Below, in pieces: positions 25,429-34,074 of a stretch of DNA of 64,000 nucleotides. How positions within the stretch are numbered: the stretch's first letter is position 1; every line of letters starts with the position of its first letter. The notes below the pieces were generated by a model, which worked only from the letters and a program-made list of their open reading frames with translations, had not been told where the DNA came from and searched no databases. The position numbers and the translations under genes are program-made. This DNA is from Treponema sp. (GTDB taxonomy: Bacteria; Spirochaetota; Spirochaetia; Treponematales; Treponemataceae), in contig JAEESN010000001.1 of the NCBI GenBank assembly GCA_016286365.1, forward strand, positions 372,001 to 436,000, read 5' to 3'.

Positions 25429-26090
25429 TTCTTTTCCTCCTTTTTATCTTCTTTTTTATCATCTTTTTTGTCTTCTTTAATTGAATCAGTATTGCGGATA
25501 ATATTTAATTTATTTCGGCTCATGATGTGGAAGAAAAGAATAACAGAAGAAAGAATTAATACACCCGGGATTGAAGCAAAAACAGAAAGTATGCTCAAAT
25601 ATTCAGGCGGGAAGATGATTTTTTCTACAATCTGGAAGCCCGAACCAAAATAAGTCAATGTACCGTAACCAAAAATATCGCGCAAAAGGAATATGAACAA
25701 TGCGTAGAAAGAGAAAGTAAGCGAATGTGTAAAACTGAACTTAATCCTTTTATTGAACGGTTCTTCATCGTTATTAAAAAGATATCCAATTACAAAGAAA
25801 GAAACCGGAGTAAGATACATTACAAATCCAAGTGTTAAAACAATTTCCGGATTAAGCATAATCATAAGCTGACGGAAGAAAATTGTTCCACAAATCAAGA
25901 AGGTAAAAATTACTGTAGACTGAAGTTCACCAAGCTTAAACTTTTTTACGATTGAATTTGCAAAAGTACCGATGAGCATTAAAAAGTTCAAAAGTAAAAT
26001 CAATACAAGGCCGTAAACAAAGCGTCCTGGAGAAGGAACAATCATTGCAAGAGTAGCCGATACAAATACATAAATAGATCTTCTTTTCAT
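25425..26090 (-). CDS. rnfE: RnfE-like membrane subunit
   Basis: A 221-residue multi-pass protein with about six hydrophobic helices and a charged KEDKKDDKKEDKKEEKK tail. Position between rnfG- and rnfA-like genes and the FTLxFxLLRDIFGYG stretch support RnfE. The usual LGLCP and VNC cysteine motifs are missing; the only cysteine seen is in a helix (FLICGTIFF). The lysine/glutamate tail is unusual for RnfE. Confidence 0.6.
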   Translation of the reverse strand: MKRRSIYVFVSATLAMIVPSPGRFVYGLVLILLLNFLMLIGTFANSIVKKFKLGELQSTVIFTFLICGTIFFRQLMIMLNPEIVLTLGFVMYLTPVSFFVIGYLFNNDEEPFNKRIKFSFTHSLTFSFYALFIFLLRDIFGYGTLTYFGSGFQIVEKIIFPPEYLSILSVFASIPGVLILSSVILFFHIMSRNKLNIIRNTDSIKEDKKDDKKEDKKEEKK

Positions 26091-26101
26091 CTTCTACCCC
26101 C

Positions 26102-26554
26102 CTACTCGAACAATTCCGGGATTCTTTTTGCCCAGTATTCAACGCGGATATCTTTGGAACCGCCGTTTATCTGATTTGCAATGCGTCCGTGAATTGAACA
26201 GAAACCTGCAAACTCAATGTTGTTTTCGTCGTGCATGATGTAAACTCCCGAAGCAGGACCATAAAAAGTAATTACCCTTAAGATGACTGCTTTTGCCTCT
26301 GTTCCGTTTTTATTTACAATATTGTATGCAGCAGCATTTGTAGTCATCGGATTTTTTATATCGATATAATCATTAATAATCCATTCGCCAGGCTGTTTTT
26401 CTTCCAGCACAGTTTCGATTGAATTTTTAAGATTGTCTTTCCAGAAACCTTTAGAAAGATAAACCATATATATTAAAACCAGAAAAGAAATTATGAGTAT
26501 TAAAAGAAAAATACCATAATTCTTAAAGAATTTTTTATTCGAAATATTATTCAT
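26102..26554 (-). CDS. rnfG: RnfG-like protein, short and without FMN motif
   Basis: A 150-residue protein with one N-terminal transmembrane helix (about 14-34) and a periplasmic domain. RnfG proteins are usually near 200 residues and bind FMN covalently through a threonine in an SGATxxS-type motif near the C-terminus. Here the chain ends after KRIPELFE with no such motif. The call rests mainly on its slot between rnfD and rnfE. Its start overlaps rnfD's stop by one base. Confidence 0.5.
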   Translation of the reverse strand: MNNISNKKFFKNYGIFLLILIISFLVLIYMVYLSKGFWKDNLKNSIETVLEEKQPGEWIINDYIDIKNPMTTNAAAYNIVNKNGTEAKAVILRVITFYGPASGVYIMHDENNIEFAGFCSIHGRIANQINGGSKDIRVEYWAKRIPELFE

Positions 26555-27645
26555 TACTCTTCATCCTCCTTATCTGAAAGTTTTTCTGCAACTTCCACAA
26601 GGCGTGTAAGTTTTTTATCGTTCTGTTTTTCTTCGATTACTTTGATTAAAAGATTAACTGTGTTACAGATTAAAACCGTATAGCACATACCTACCGCAGA
26701 ATATCCGCAGCCTGCAATTAAAAAGGCAATACAACCTGCAATAATACCGTAGATGATTTTTCCCGCTATGGTTATAGGTTTTGTTCCAAACCACTGTAAG
26801 AGGAATACTGCCGTAAAGATTGTTCCGCTTGTACAGAATGCAAGAATTAAATCACCCTGGAATAAAGGAGCCTTAGTGATTAAAGGAAGCACAAGTCTGA
26901 TTAAAAGTCCGTAAACGATTGTGAAAACCATCGGAATGATTCCAGAAAAAGCTCTGTCCGAAAAGAGGAATACAGAAGAAAAAAGTGTAAAAAGTGTAAA
27001 TCTGAATGCAGGAATTACTGAATGAGAATCCCATAAAAGCGAGATGATTCCTTCTGGTAATGTTACCTTAAACCAGTATAAAACCGTGCTGTTCAAAACC
27101 CCTGTAATCACGTTGTCAAAATCGTAAACCGGGAAGATTCCGTTTTTAACCATGAGCGCAGAAGGATTTTTTACAGAAAGAAAATCTGATGTTACAAGGC
27201 ATTCAGGGAAGTACATTTTTCCGATTGACCATGCAATTATTACCGCAACACATACGACATTTACCCACGAGTTTACGCAATTTGAAAAGATGATTTTTTC
27301 GATAGATAAAATCATGAATGCAAGGAAAAAGACAACTACAACCGGATAATTCTCCGGTAAAAACATTCCTATAAGAATGCCCTGAACAATAACTATGATG
27401 CTTGTAAAGCCCTGGTCTTTTTTAAAGAAATAACCGATTAAGGCCGTACATGCAGCACCCAGTGTAGAAGCACAGATTACTCCAAGAGCGTGGTAGCTTT
27501 TAGAAATTGCCAGAAAAAGAATCTGAACTAAAAGCATGATTAAAACCCTTATTGCAATTGCAGAAATAGAAGGTTTAATAAAGAAATATGGTTTTAAGAG
27601 AACCGGAGTTCTTTTTATCTTATAATCGAATTCATTGTTTCTCAT
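26554..27645 (-). CDS. rnfD: RnfD-like membrane subunit
   Basis: A 363-residue protein with about nine or ten transmembrane segments. The C-terminal third (GDLILAFCTSGTIFTAVFLL, TIAGKIIYGIIAGCIAFLI) matches NqrB/RnfD well. The expected covalent-FMN threonine motif (TGAT) reads ITGVLNST at residues 180-187, so the flavinylation site seems lost. Starts two bases after rnfC ends. Confidence 0.72.
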   Translation of the reverse strand: MRNNEFDYKIKRTPVLLKPYFFIKPSISAIAIRVLIMLLVQILFLAISKSYHALGVICASTLGAACTALIGYFFKKDQGFTSIIVIVQGILIGMFLPENYPVVVVFFLAFMILSIEKIIFSNCVNSWVNVVCVAVIIAWSIGKMYFPECLVTSDFLSVKNPSALMVKNGIFPVYDFDNVITGVLNSTVLYWFKVTLPEGIISLLWDSHSVIPAFRFTLFTLFSSVFLFSDRAFSGIIPMVFTIVYGLLIRLVLPLITKAPLFQGDLILAFCTSGTIFTAVFLLQWFGTKPITIAGKIIYGIIAGCIAFLIAGCGYSAVGMCYTVLICNTVNLLIKVIEEKQNDKKLTRLVEVAEKLSDKEDEE

Positions 27646-27647
27646 AT

Positions 27648-28961
27648 TTAGTTCTTATCCTTTATAGTTTTTTCAATATTTTCTTTTAATGCAGTAATAG
27701 TCTGACACAACGGAAGACGTGCTGTACAAACTGTATTACACAATCCGCATTCGGTACAAAGCAGAGATGTTGATTTATATTTTTCGAGTGTGGCAGTGCC
27801 GTTTACCATGTAGTTGTAAAGAATATCTGGGGAGATATTTACAGGGCAGACATAACGGCAGCTTCCGCAAAGAATACATTCATAAATATGATAGTCTGTA
27901 GTTTTAAATTCAGATACAAACTCTATCGACTTTACATATTTTGTAATAGGAATATCCATGCTGTTTACAGTGTATCCGCAGACAAGTCCGTTTATAACAA
28001 CAAGGGCCGGCTGTTCTTTAAAACCACCAAGCTGTGCAACAATATCCTTGATTCTGAATCCGAGCTTTACATCCAGAAAGCCCGAAGCATTAAGACAATT
28101 TCCCGAAAAATGAATGAATTTACTGATCGAAGGAACGCCTGTAACAATTCCCTTGTAAACATCATACATTGTGCACGAATCAACGTATAAATCATCCTGA
28201 GAGATGCTTATATTATTTGTCTTTTTAAACAACTTATTGAAAGTCTGTGCAATTTCCCGTTTAAATCCTGCAGGATATTTACCAGAGCCGATTTCCAGAA
28301 TATGTCCGTTTTTAATCCTTGAAAAATATTCAATAAAGCTTTTGTCAAAGTGTTCATCGATTGCAAAAACAACTTCTGTAGCATCCATTGCCTTTGCAAC
28401 AATTTCCGTACCAACAAGGATTTCGTCAAAGAAGAATTTTGTATAAAGCGAATCAGAAATTCTTAAAAAGTCTTCGTCAAAAAATCTTACGATGAGCGAG
28501 CGGTTCTTTCTTTTCTGCTGCTTCTTAATCTGTTCGCCAAGAGAACTTGGTTCATAAGTTAAAAATGTATTGATGATTCCGTATTCAGTTATTTTTGTGA
28601 TGATGGCACTTGAAGAAAGAGACTGCCAGTCTGCAGCCGGAGAAGGTTTACCGGTATAAGAGAATGAACCTCCAAGCTGAATTCTTACCGCATTTTCCAG
28701 GTTACCGTTCGGACATGTTGTAGAAATAATATCAAGAACTTTTCCCGGAATTGGTGAATGAATTACAGATTTATATCCGTCGCCGGAAGAAGGACGCGCA
28801 ATAATATCGCCTTCCTTAACATATTCTCCGGGACTTACAAGACATTTGCAGGAACAGTTTTTTTCCTGCGCCAGAGGAACAATAGCAATTTTTGGTAAAA
28901 AGGCCGTTCCCGAATAATGATAATCTTTTAATTTAGAAGATACGTCCTGTAAAGTGTTCAT
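27648..28961 (-). CDS. rnfC: RnfC-like Fe-S subunit
   Basis: A 437-residue protein. The N-terminal RnfC barrel-sandwich region (LVSPGEYVKEGDIIARP, IHSPIPGKV) and C-terminal ferredoxin domain are clear, with two intact 4Fe-4S sets: C362, C365, C368, C372 and C402, C405, C408, C412. The middle NADH/FMN-binding region is weak: the usual GLGGATFPT and NGAECEP motifs read EYGIINTFLT and VRFFDEDFLR. It may therefore not use NADH. Overlaps the upstream membrane gene by four bases. Confidence 0.78.
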   Translation of the reverse strand: MNTLQDVSSKLKDYHYSGTAFLPKIAIVPLAQEKNCSCKCLVSPGEYVKEGDIIARPSSGDGYKSVIHSPIPGKVLDIISTTCPNGNLENAVRIQLGGSFSYTGKPSPAADWQSLSSSAIITKITEYGIINTFLTYEPSSLGEQIKKQQKRKNRSLIVRFFDEDFLRISDSLYTKFFFDEILVGTEIVAKAMDATEVVFAIDEHFDKSFIEYFSRIKNGHILEIGSGKYPAGFKREIAQTFNKLFKKTNNISISQDDLYVDSCTMYDVYKGIVTGVPSISKFIHFSGNCLNASGFLDVKLGFRIKDIVAQLGGFKEQPALVVINGLVCGYTVNSMDIPITKYVKSIEFVSEFKTTDYHIYECILCGSCRYVCPVNISPDILYNYMVNGTATLEKYKSTSLLCTECGLCNTVCTARLPLCQTITALKENIEKTIKDKN

Positions 28962-30334
28962 TCTCTACCACCTTTTTTTATAATAGCTGAAATATAAATA
29001 AAAAGTAACATACCAAGAGTTAATATCATCATAATTATACTCAATATGCTAACATTGTAACTGCTCGAAGCCGTGTATCCGTAAACAGAATTTCTGCCCT
29101 GTGATTTTAAAACCTGCTCAATCGAATAAAAATCAAGGTTATCGATTGATGAAATTGTTTCGTTCACAAAAGCATCATCATATTTGAATACCTGATCAAC
29201 CTGCTTTATTTTTCCATCCTCTTTTACAAAGTGAGGATAAACTACTTCATCATCATAATTCTTTACGTTTGTAGATTTATAAGGATATGTTGTAACGTCC
29301 CAGTCCCATTTACAATAATCTTCGAGATTTGGAAGTTCTTTAGAAGAAATAGAAGATTCACCGGGAAGAAGAACGCGAGCAAAATGACCGGAAAAAGAAT
29401 CCGAAGAATTAAGGATAAAATAAACAAAGATGCATGCAACCATAACAACGCATACAATACATATTGTTTTAAGCTTTCCTGCAAAAAGAGAGGTAAGTCT
29501 TGCGTTACGGATGAATACATATTTGTAAGTTGATTTTTTATCTATGTCGTCATTAAAACTCTTACAGATGTAAAGAAGACAAAGGGATCCAAGAATTACG
29601 GCAAGAAGGAAAACAAACGAAATGAATGCATTTGTCACTGCAAGAAGGATTGAACATCCGGCGAATATATAAAATGAATGCGAAGTAAGAATTCTTTTTA
29701 CAAAACCTTCCCTCTGCCAGATATTAGCCATCATAAAGAAAACTACTAAAAGCATGAAAGCAGAAGCGGCGCACGAATAAAAAGGATTACAGAATACATA
29801 AAAAACAGGAAGAATTGCACTTAAAGCAAAGATGATTATATTCTTCACAAAAACAAGAAGAAGAACAGCAAGAATTATACTCAAAAGAGGAAGCACCCAG
29901 GGATAAGAAAAATTGCTGTCTATTCCGGCAACATTATCACCTTCTTCGATTAGTTTTACACAATCGTTCAGGTTTTCTCTGTACTGATTAGGGATGTAAT
30001 AAAGCCTGTATTGTTTTGATGAATCAAAAAAGTAGTTTAATCGTCCGTTTAAGTATTTATATCCGTTGTCGTAAGAATTAAGAGTGAACATCGATTTTTC
30101 TACTGAATCATTTTTTAATAAAACAGGAATCCTCTGATTTTCGTAACTCACAAATTCTTCTATTCCGCATTCGTTAAAAGCTGATGTAATGATTGAATCA
30201 TCAACTTGGGCCGGGATATATAAAACTGTATAATTTTCCCATAAACGTCCGCTTGGTATTGTTCTGTAATTAAAGAGAAGAAGTCCCGTACAAAAAGAGA
30301 TGATTAAACATATAAACTTTTTTAGTAAACTCAT
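28958..30334 (-). CDS. Unknown multi-pass membrane protein at head of Rnf-like operon
   Basis: A 458-residue protein: an N-terminal signal/anchor helix, an extracytoplasmic domain of about 120 residues, some six helices (about 145-270), another helix near 300, a second extracytoplasmic domain rich in D, Y and W (about 320-415) and a final helix. I do not recognise a family. ATGA overlap with rnfC and shared direction suggest it works with the Rnf-like complex, perhaps in assembly or as an added subunit. Confidence 0.75.
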   Translation of the reverse strand: MSLLKKFICLIISFCTGLLLFNYRTIPSGRLWENYTVLYIPAQVDDSIITSAFNECGIEEFVSYENQRIPVLLKNDSVEKSMFTLNSYDNGYKYLNGRLNYFFDSSKQYRLYYIPNQYRENLNDCVKLIEEGDNVAGIDSNFSYPWVLPLLSIILAVLLLVFVKNIIIFALSAILPVFYVFCNPFYSCAASAFMLLVVFFMMANIWQREGFVKRILTSHSFYIFAGCSILLAVTNAFISFVFLLAVILGSLCLLYICKSFNDDIDKKSTYKYVFIRNARLTSLFAGKLKTICIVCVVMVACIFVYFILNSSDSFSGHFARVLLPGESSISSKELPNLEDYCKWDWDVTTYPYKSTNVKNYDDEVVYPHFVKEDGKIKQVDQVFKYDDAFVNETISSIDNLDFYSIEQVLKSQGRNSVYGYTASSSYNVSILSIIMMILTLGMLLFIYISAIIKKGGRE

Positions 30335-30344
30335 TCTGCCATGC

Positions 30345-30830
30345 CTATTTTAATAAAGAAAAAGCAAGGCCAATTAAAAATCCTAATAAACACCCCAGAA
30401 TAACCTGCATTGGTGTATGACCGTTTACTTCTTTAAGTGGTTTATAATTTTCTAAAACTTTTGTATCTTCAAGTTCTTTTCCAAGTTCATTTAATTTCTG
30501 AGCCTGTATTCCGCTTGAACGCCTTACTCCTAAAGCATCTCTTATAACAACTAAAAGGAATACGAATGAAACAAGGAAAAGATCTGAATTAAGTCCGTTT
30601 TTAAAAGCTATTGTAGTACACAAAGATGTTACAATTGCAGAGTGACTCGAAGGCATACCGCCTGTTCGCCAGAATAAAAGTTCAACAAATTCACCTGGAG
30701 TGTGAACCTTAGAGCCAATAATATTAATTAATGTTTTTATAAACTGTGCACAGAACCAGCTTACGATTCCTGCAAGCAAAGTTGGATTAGTAAGAAAAAG
30801 TTTAAGCTGTTCTTTTAAAGTAATCAACAT
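30345..30830 (-). CDS. DUF212 (YuiD-like) membrane protein
   Basis: A 161-residue protein of the divergent PAP2 / acid phosphatase-like DUF212 family, with WFCAQFIKTLIN, TGGMPSSHSAIVTSL, VIRDALGVRRSSGIQA and GHTPMQVILGCLLG. These keep the SxxH and H motifs of the phosphatase superfamily. About three to four membrane helices. First gene of the minus-strand run leading into the Rnf-like genes, ten bases before the next gene. Confidence 0.85.
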   Translation of the reverse strand: MLITLKEQLKLFLTNPTLLAGIVSWFCAQFIKTLINIIGSKVHTPGEFVELLFWRTGGMPSSHSAIVTSLCTTIAFKNGLNSDLFLVSFVFLLVVIRDALGVRRSSGIQAQKLNELGKELEDTKVLENYKPLKEVNGHTPMQVILGCLLGFLIGLAFSLLK

Positions 30831-30945
30831 ATCAATATTTTTCCAATTTATACTTATATTATTGTACCATTACAAGCCGATTTTTACTAGTAGAAAGCAT
30901 AATAAATAAGTAGTAATTCTCAAAAATTTTATATATATTTTGATT

Positions 30946-31941
30946 ATGGATTTTGTAGATTTTACAGCAGGCCAGGACGATGAACAGCGAAGGCTCGACA
31001 GGGTTATAAGAGTCTTAAAAGATGATTTAACCTTGGGAGAAATTTATAAAGCAATCAGAAAAGGTCTTGTAAAATTAAACGATAAAAAAACTTCTGCAGA
31101 TGCTCGAGTTAAAAAAGACGATAAAATCTCTATAGCCGCTTTCCTTATAAATAAAAAAGATGATTATGATACACAGATTCCCGTAAAAGATAAAAAAAAT
31201 AAAGCCCCGGCACAAAAAAATCATGTTAAGCTGCCAGAGGTTCTTTTTAAAAACGAACACATAATTATTTTTAATAAACCTGCAGGTCTTTTAGTCCAGC
31301 AGAATGGCACAAACGAAACTTCCCTTAATCAGCTTGTAACACAATATTACGAAGAAAATAAAACAGCTGATTCGATTTCTTTTAAAACAGGTCCCCTCCA
31401 CCGCTTAGATAAAAAGACAAGTGGAATTATCTGTTTTTCGTGGTCGCTGGAAGGTGCAAGATGGTTTTCCAAAAACTTACAGGATCATAAAATCACTAAA
31501 ATTTACCGCGGAATTGTTCAGGGAAGCCTTAATCACAAAGAAACCTGGAAAGATAATATCCAGAAGGATTATGATTCTTCAAAAAAATTCCAGACTGTTA
31601 AAATCCAGGATGATGAAGAGTCTAATGCATGGACGGAAGTTACTCCTCTTGCAAAAGGAACCTGCAACGGAAAAGAAATCACCTATGTTGAATTCAACAT
31701 TAAAACCGGAAAAACTCATCAGATAAGAAGTCAAAGCGCACATCACGGCTACCCGCTTTTAGGAGACAGCGCATATAAAGCTTTAAAAACCGATTTAAGT
31801 TTGGAATATTTTCTTCATGCATGGAAGATTCGTTTTCCAGAGAATAACCTTGGACTTCCGTCCCAAATTGAATGTCCTCTTCCCAAAGATTTCTCTGATT
31901 TTCTTCTTAAAACTTGTGATATTAAAAATTGTAGTTTATAA
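30946..31941 (+). CDS. RluA-family pseudouridine synthase
   Basis: About 331 residues from the ATG at 30946; a TTG six bases earlier is less likely. An S4-like RNA-binding region at about 15-75 precedes the catalytic domain, with the catalytic aspartate in GPLHRLDKKTSGI, KIYRGIVQG, and KTGKTHQIRSQSAHHGYPLLGD. It isomerises uridine to pseudouridine in 23S rRNA; RluC- or RluD-type specificity is not assigned. No Shine-Dalgarno; an AT-rich TATATAT lies about ten bases upstream. Confidence 0.88.
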   Translation: MDFVDFTAGQDDEQRRLDRVIRVLKDDLTLGEIYKAIRKGLVKLNDKKTSADARVKKDDKISIAAFLINKKDDYDTQIPVKDKKNKAPAQKNHVKLPEVLFKNEHIIIFNKPAGLLVQQNGTNETSLNQLVTQYYEENKTADSISFKTGPLHRLDKKTSGIICFSWSLEGARWFSKNLQDHKITKIYRGIVQGSLNHKETWKDNIQKDYDSSKKFQTVKIQDDEESNAWTEVTPLAKGTCNGKEITYVEFNIKTGKTHQIRSQSAHHGYPLLGDSAYKALKTDLSLEYFLHAWKIRFPENNLGLPSQIECPLPKDFSDFLLKTCDIKNCSL

Positions 31942-31959
31942 TTACAAGGCAAGTACATC

Positions 31960-32919
31960 ATGGAAAATATTTTTAGCGAATTAATACTCAATTTTAAACC
32001 TATTACAGTTTATGCACTCATCGGAGAAAGCGGCACGGGAAAGAGCTTCCGCTCAAAACTTCTGGCCGAAGAACATGGAATTCATGCGATTATAGACGAC
32101 GGACTTTTAATCATCGATGAAAAGATTGTAGCAGGTCATTCAGCTAAAAGAGAAAAAACATACATGGGTGCCGTGCGTGCAGCCTTATTCGACGACAAAG
32201 AACAGCGTGATGACGTTGCAAAAGCGTTTAAAAAATCAAAACTTAAAAAAATACTTTTACTCGGCACTTCCGAAAAAATGGTTACCAAAATTGCAATGAG
32301 GCTTCAGCTTCCACAGCCTTCAAAAATCATCCGCATAGAAGACATTGCATCAAAAGAAGATATAGAAAAAGCAGTAAAATCGCGCCAGGTAGAAGGAAAA
32401 CACGTAATTCCAGTTCCTTCAATTGAAGTACAAAAATCTTATCCGCAGATTTTTTCAAACTCAATCCACGACTTTTTCAGTAAGAAAAAATCACTCAAAA
32501 ACCTTAAGGGAAACAGCGGCAAGATGATAGAAAAATCTATCGTTCAGCCGGAATTTTCCAAAAAAGGACGAATCGAAATTTCGGAAGCGGCACTCACCCA
32601 GATGGTAATGCACTGCGTTCAGGAATGTTCACCGGATGTAAAAATAAAGAAAATCTCCATAAAGACAAACGTACGCGGATACAGGCTTTTTGTTACAATC
32701 GACGTACCTTTTGGAACACAGCTTACGGGAAAAGTTCATAAGCTCCAGCAGTACATCATCGACAAAATCGAAACCTTTACCGGAATCTTAATCGAAGAAG
32801 TCAGCATAATTATAGACAAAATCACAAAGACAGATAATCCGCCGGAAAAAAGCATGGAAGAAGTTTCTAAATTAGAGATGATGAAGCGCACCCTTGCAAG
32901 AACCCACAAGGATAAATAA
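31960..32919 (+). CDS. P-loop NTPase fused to an Asp23-like domain
   Basis: 319 residues. The N-terminus has a Walker A motif, IGESGTGKSFRSKL (GESGTGKS at residues 22-29), and a kinase-like region with IIDDGLLI; no full AAA or ABC signature is seen. Residues about 205-300 resemble Asp23/Gls24 (DUF322): GRIEISEAALTQMVMH, LFVTIDVPFGTQLTG and ETFTGILIEEVSIIIDKI. I know no standard function for this combination. It sits 18 bases after the pseudouridine synthase gene and is probably cotranscribed. Confidence 0.65.
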   Translation: MENIFSELILNFKPITVYALIGESGTGKSFRSKLLAEEHGIHAIIDDGLLIIDEKIVAGHSAKREKTYMGAVRAALFDDKEQRDDVAKAFKKSKLKKILLLGTSEKMVTKIAMRLQLPQPSKIIRIEDIASKEDIEKAVKSRQVEGKHVIPVPSIEVQKSYPQIFSNSIHDFFSKKKSLKNLKGNSGKMIEKSIVQPEFSKKGRIEISEAALTQMVMHCVQECSPDVKIKKISIKTNVRGYRLFVTIDVPFGTQLTGKVHKLQQYIIDKIETFTGILIEEVSIIIDKITKTDNPPEKSMEEVSKLEMMKRTLARTHKDK

Positions 32920-32956
32920 AAAATCAAAGGATAATCAAAGAATCCCAGAACAATTA

Positions 32957-34048
32957 TTACGACTCTTTTTTAGTTTTTTTAGAGGAAGTTTTTATCTGAA
33001 CTCCAAGATTTTTAAGCGACAGTCTGATTGCGTATTCAAGCTCGCGCCTTTGAGGATTCATCGGAAGAATAAAGGTTCTGCATTCTGTCCAGGTTTTAAT
33101 GTAAAGTTCATTCGAAGAATATTTCTGGGCAACCTCTTTTTTCCAGTCGGTAAGGATCGAAATAAAATCAAAAACAAGATAATAAAGCTTTTTACCAAGG
33201 CGGACATTTTTTTCTGTCTTGTTTATATAATCGAGTTTTTTGAGGTTTTCTAGATATTTTTCCTGAATTTCTTTGTTATCGAAAATCATTGAAGCGGCAC
33301 TCGGCTGAAGGTACATAAACAAATCTGTATCCATTGCCTCGAGTATAATGTCGTACGCATGCCCGCTGTTTATGATTTTTAAAAGTTCTTCTGTAAGGCG
33401 GGAAGGAGAAATCTGTCCGAGTAAAGAAGCAGACTGTCTTATTTTATGCCTTAAACTGAAAGACATTTTTGCATGAGTTGTAGCAGAATATTTGATTGCA
33501 CGAAGCATGCGAACGGGGTCTTCCACAAAGATTGTATCGATTGGTATTACTGGCTTAAGGATATGCTTTTTTATGTCACGCATACCACCAACGTAATCAA
33601 TTATCTGCTCCTGAATTGGATCGTAATAAAGTGCATTTATTGTAAAATCACGCCTTAAAACATCCTGTTCTATTGTTCCAAAATCATTACCGACAGAACC
33701 TTCTGCATTCGACCTGAATGTGCTTACTTCGAAAATCTTTGAACCGAAAACTACGTGAACAAGACGGAAGCGGCGCCCTATAATCCTTGAGTTTCTGAAA
33801 ATTCTTTTAATGCGGGAAGGAGTTGCGTCTGTTACAATATCAAAATCTTTAGGGATATTACCAATGATTAAATCTCGTACAGCACCACCGACAATATAAG
33901 CCGTATAACCTGCGTCACGAAGACGGTTTACAATCTGAAGAGCATCTTTGTCTATATTTTCATTTTTAATTAAATGTTCTGTCTTTGTATAAACAACGGC
34001 TTTCTTTACAAGTTTACCGTTGGCATCTGTACCATAACGAAATAACAC
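32957..34048 (-). CDS. pcnB: Poly(A) polymerase / tRNA nucleotidyltransferase family (PcnB-like)
   Basis: A 363-residue class-II nucleotidyltransferase. GGAVRDLIIGNIPKDFDIVTD holds the GG and DxD catalytic motifs; RRFRLVHVVFG, RRDFTINALYYD and EDPVRMLRAIKYSA follow in the usual order. The N-terminal extension and basic lysine-rich tail (KKTKKES) fit PcnB better than CCA-adding enzymes, but the two are hard to separate by eye. Convergent with the P-loop/Asp23 gene, 37 bp apart. Confidence 0.8.
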   Translation of the reverse strand: MLFRYGTDANGKLVKKAVVYTKTEHLIKNENIDKDALQIVNRLRDAGYTAYIVGGAVRDLIIGNIPKDFDIVTDATPSRIKRIFRNSRIIGRRFRLVHVVFGSKIFEVSTFRSNAEGSVGNDFGTIEQDVLRRDFTINALYYDPIQEQIIDYVGGMRDIKKHILKPVIPIDTIFVEDPVRMLRAIKYSATTHAKMSFSLRHKIRQSASLLGQISPSRLTEELLKIINSGHAYDIILEAMDTDLFMYLQPSAASMIFDNKEIQEKYLENLKKLDYINKTEKNVRLGKKLYYLVFDFISILTDWKKEVAQKYSSNELYIKTWTECRTFILPMNPQRRELEYAIRLSLKNLGVQIKTSSKKTKKES

Positions 34049-34074
34049 AATATAAAATAATATTCCACATTCGG

